DNA from: Amycolatopsis oliviviridis
Lineage (GTDB): Bacteria; Actinomycetota; Actinomycetes; Mycobacteriales; Pseudonocardiaceae
DNA: 64,000 bases
Direction: 5' to 3'
Assembly (NCBI RefSeq): GCF_014654365.1
Contig: NZ_BNAY01000005.1
Location: 372,001-436,000 of the forward strand
The notes below the pieces were generated by a model, which was not told the origin of the DNA, ran no database searches, and saw nothing but the letters and a program-made list of their open reading frames with translations. A program made the translations under genes and the position numbers. Shown one piece after another: positions 61,928 to 64,000 of this stretch; position 1 is the first letter of the stretch, and every line of letters begins with the position of its first letter.

Positions 61928-62409
61928 AGCTGGGTGATTTCCAGGGCGAGGTGCTTCGCGGCACTGAATGGTTCGGCCACGACTTCGCCGGTCAGCGCGT
62001 CGCCGTCGTCGCGCCCGGCCGTGAGGCGGCACAGATCGTGCCGGAGGTGGCCGCCACCGCGCGCTCGGTGAAGGTGTTCCAGGAGGAACCCGACTGGGTG
62101 GTGCCGATGCCGGTACCCGGGCCGAACGTCCTCGGCATCGCCGTCGCCCGCGTTTTCCTGCGCTGGCAGGTGAAAGACCCCTGGATCCGCAGGCTGCTGA
62201 CGCCGGACCGCCGGTTCGGCTCGCGGCGGACGGCGTCCGGGCTCGGCTACTACGGCGCGCTGCGGCGGCCGGGCTGCAAGCTCATCACCTGGCCTGTCTA
62301 CGCCTTCGCACCCCACGGAATCCGCACCGCCGAGGGGATCGAGCATCAGGCCGACGTCGTCGTGCTCGGTGCCAGTTCGCTTTTCGCCACGGAAGGACTT
62401 CCCACATGA
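61924..62409 (+). CDS. Half-size flavin-monooxygenase-like protein lacking the FAD domain
   Basis: 161 residues from ATG 61924 (ATGA). It aligns with the middle of the next gene: FQGEVLRGTEWFGHD against FRGTVMHTARWDHD, GQRVAVVAPGREAAQIVPEV against GKRVAVVGTGASAVQVIPSV, and ITWPVYAFAPHGIRTAEGIEHQADVVVLG against TTGIDTITESGVRTADGTEHPVDVLVLA. Missing are the N-terminal FAD-binding GxGxxG domain and the C-terminus, the NADPH GxGxxA loop is broken (APGREA) and the BVMO histidine is arginine. It is probably not a catalyst alone; a subunit or regulator of the neighbour is inferred. Confidence 0.78.
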   Translation: MKLGDFQGEVLRGTEWFGHDFAGQRVAVVAPGREAAQIVPEVAATARSVKVFQEEPDWVVPMPVPGPNVLGIAVARVFLRWQVKDPWIRRLLTPDRRFGSRRTASGLGYYGALRRPGCKLITWPVYAFAPHGIRTAEGIEHQADVVVLGASSLFATEGLPT

Positions 62410-63893
62410 CGCCGGACCACGAGATCGCGATCATCGGCGGGGGCTTTTCCGGCATCGGGGCCGCGATCCTGCTCGACAAAGCCGGTTTCGGCGATTTCCT
62501 CATGCTGGAGGAGGGGGACGGCGTCGGCGGGGCCTGGCACTGGAACACCTATCCCGGCGTCGCCGTCGACATCCCTTCGTTCAGCTACCAGTTCTCGTTC
62601 GAGCAGATCTCCGGCTGGTCGCGGGTCTACGCGCCCGGCCGCGAACTGAAGGCCTACGCCGACTACTGCGTCGACAAATACGACGTCCGCCGCCGTACGC
62701 GCCTCGGCAGCAAGGTCGTCTCGGCGACCTTCGACGACGAAACGCACTTGTGGCGCCTCGAAACCGCCGACGGCTGGTCGATGACGGCGCGGTTCGTCGT
62801 CGGCGCCACCGGCGTGCTCACCCAGCCGAAGCCGCCGGACATCGACGGGCTCGCCGGCTTCCGCGGCACCGTCATGCACACCGCGCGCTGGGACCACGAC
62901 GTCGACCTGCGCGGTAAACGCGTCGCCGTCGTCGGGACCGGGGCCTCGGCCGTACAGGTGATCCCGTCCGTCGCACCGGAAGCAGGCCATCTCACGGTTT
63001 TCCAGCGCACGCCGATCTGGTGCCTGCCCAAACCGGACGCCGCCCTGCCCCGGCCGGCGCGGCTCGCGCTGCGACGGCTGCCGGGCGCGAAGCTGGTGTC
63101 CCGGTTGGCCAGTCAGGCGCTCGTCGAACTGACCTTCCCGCTGGCCGCGCATTTCCACGACCTCCTGCCGACCGCGGGCGCGGGCGAGCGGATCGGGCTC
63201 GCGCATCTGCGCCGCGCGGTCAAGAATCCCGAAATCCGCGAAAAGCTCACCCCGCGTTACGCGCTGGGCTGTAAGCGGCCGAGTTTCTCCAACGAATACC
63301 TGCAGACGTTCAATCGTGAAAACGTCACGCTGGAGACCACGGGCATCGACACGATCACCGAGTCCGGTGTGCGCACCGCCGACGGCACCGAGCATCCGGT
63401 CGACGTCCTAGTGCTCGCGACCGGGTTCAAGGTGTTCGAAAAGGGCAACATGCCCGCGTTCACCGTCCGCGGGGCGGACGGCGCCGATCTGGAGAAATTC
63501 TGGGAGGAGAACCGGTTCCAGGCCTATCAGGGCGTCAGCGTCCCCGGTTTCCCGAACCTGTTCACCATTCTCGGGCCCTACGGCTACAACGGTTCCTCGT
63601 ATTTCAACCTGATCGAGACGCAGACCGCGCACATCGTCCGCTGCCTGCGCAACGCGCGCAAGATCGGCGCGACGCGGGTGGAGGTCACGAACGAGGCGAA
63701 CGACCGGTACTTCCGGAGCATGCTGGACCGGCGCAAGCACCAGGTGTTCTTCCAGGACAGCTGTTCGCTGGCCAACAGCTACTACTTCGACGCGAACGGG
63801 GACGTGCCGTTCCGGGCGTCGCCGACACTGGAAACGATGGTGACGAGCCGGTTCTTCGACCTCGACGACTACGCCTTCGCGGACGCCCGATGA
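62406..63893 (+). CDS. FAD-dependent Baeyer-Villiger-type monooxygenase (MymA-like)
   Basis: 495 residues from ATG 62406 (ATGA). FAD loop IIGGGFSGIGAAI, BVMO fingerprint FRGTVMHTARWD (FxGxxxHxxxW), NADPH loop VVGTGASAVQVIP and GVDTIT/VLATGF near the end. Such enzymes insert oxygen next to a ketone or oxidise aldehydes; MymA of M. tuberculosis lies with a LipR esterase and a SadH reductase under its own regulator and shapes envelope lipids. Last gene of the TetR-controlled operon. Confidence 0.9.
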   Translation: MTPDHEIAIIGGGFSGIGAAILLDKAGFGDFLMLEEGDGVGGAWHWNTYPGVAVDIPSFSYQFSFEQISGWSRVYAPGRELKAYADYCVDKYDVRRRTRLGSKVVSATFDDETHLWRLETADGWSMTARFVVGATGVLTQPKPPDIDGLAGFRGTVMHTARWDHDVDLRGKRVAVVGTGASAVQVIPSVAPEAGHLTVFQRTPIWCLPKPDAALPRPARLALRRLPGAKLVSRLASQALVELTFPLAAHFHDLLPTAGAGERIGLAHLRRAVKNPEIREKLTPRYALGCKRPSFSNEYLQTFNRENVTLETTGIDTITESGVRTADGTEHPVDVLVLATGFKVFEKGNMPAFTVRGADGADLEKFWEENRFQAYQGVSVPGFPNLFTILGPYGYNGSSYFNLIETQTAHIVRCLRNARKIGATRVEVTNEANDRYFRSMLDRRKHQVFFQDSCSLANSYYFDANGDVPFRASPTLETMVTSRFFDLDDYAFADAR

Positions 63894-63965
63894 ACACTGG
63901 CTGAAGTCCGCCGTCCCGGACCGGGATGAGCCTTAGGTTCGATTCCCCGAACCTGGAGGCTGGTC

Positions 63966-64000
63966 TTGGAAGGCTTTCCCTGGGACGTCCTGCTCGCGGT
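63966..64000 (+). CDS. Start of a gene running out of the window
   Basis: TTG 63966 is preceded by GGAGG (63955-63959) at six bases and opens EGFPWDVLLA in frame to the edge. Too little is visible to name the product. Upstream 63894-63950 holds a small hairpin (AGGTTCG/CGAACCT). Confidence 0.4.
   Translation, partial: MEGFPWDVLLA

Noticed and set aside
63930-63955. tRNA T-arm-like word GGTTCGATTCCC near the right edge
   Set aside because: Flanking bases do not form an acceptor or anticodon stem; only a small hairpin.

Overview
The window is high-GC actinomycete DNA with GTG and TTG starts, four-base ATGA/GTGA gene overlaps and DtxR/IdeR-like and TTGTCCACA DnaA-type sites. Gene content (EspG-type ESX chaperones, tad pilus genes, a HAD phosphatase followed by a 6S-like RNA locus, topA-tmk-holB order) fits the Pseudonocardiaceae, most likely an Amycolatopsis-like chromosome. 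That assignment comes from remembered families and synteny, not from a search.

Layout. 1-11 kb: end of a POT peptide transporter, an iron/manganese exporter of the VIT family with an iron box, a P-loop kinase overlapping a Thg1-type 3'-5' polymerase (possible RNA repair pair), a DUF2848 / MHS transporter / cupin catabolic group around a GntR-type operator, an AT-hook protein, an AraC-GyrI regulator, acetyl-CoA synthetase, a GNAT enzyme, and a phosphoribosyltransferase overlapping a degenerate Fic-like protein. 11-18 kb: a 3-hydroxybutyrate theme: SDR dehydrogenase, MHS transporter and PucR regulator in one operon, then a secreted oligomer-hydrolase-like gene interrupted by one in-frame stop, and a secreted PHB depolymerase. 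18-20.7 kb: ArsR/MFS divergent pair and a NiCoT transporter. 20.8-27.9 kb: muropeptide recycling (MurQ, MurR, a secreted serine hydrolase, NamZ, NagZ).

28-56 kb is a conserved core region similar in order to Mycobacterium tuberculosis Rv3644c-Rv3661: a candidate Ms1 (6S-like) RNA downstream of the HAD phosphatase, the ssd-tadABC-pilin-tadE operon, a prim-pol protein, an MrfA-like helicase, the proton pyrophosphatase, two lipoproteins, an Rv3647c-like protein, a secreted protease, topA, an esterase, a TetR/membrane pair, two EspG genes with two membrane proteins, an MFS-thymidylate kinase fusion with a broken P-loop, and holB. 56-64 kb: a secreted anchored protein, tRNA-Thr(CGT), and a TetR-controlled, tightly overlapping operon (hydrolase, SDR, di-iron protein, half-size flavin monooxygenase, full Baeyer-Villiger-type monooxygenase) resembling the mycobacterial mymA locus.

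Across the window, six of about eleven convergent gene junctions carry the same kind of long double palindrome with a tgaaaGGnCCttca core, acting at least as terminators. The strongest candidates for something new are the Ms1-like RNA with its promoter, closing helix and terminator, the kinase-Thg1 pair, the P-loop-less Tmk fusion and the half monooxygenase beside its full-length relative.
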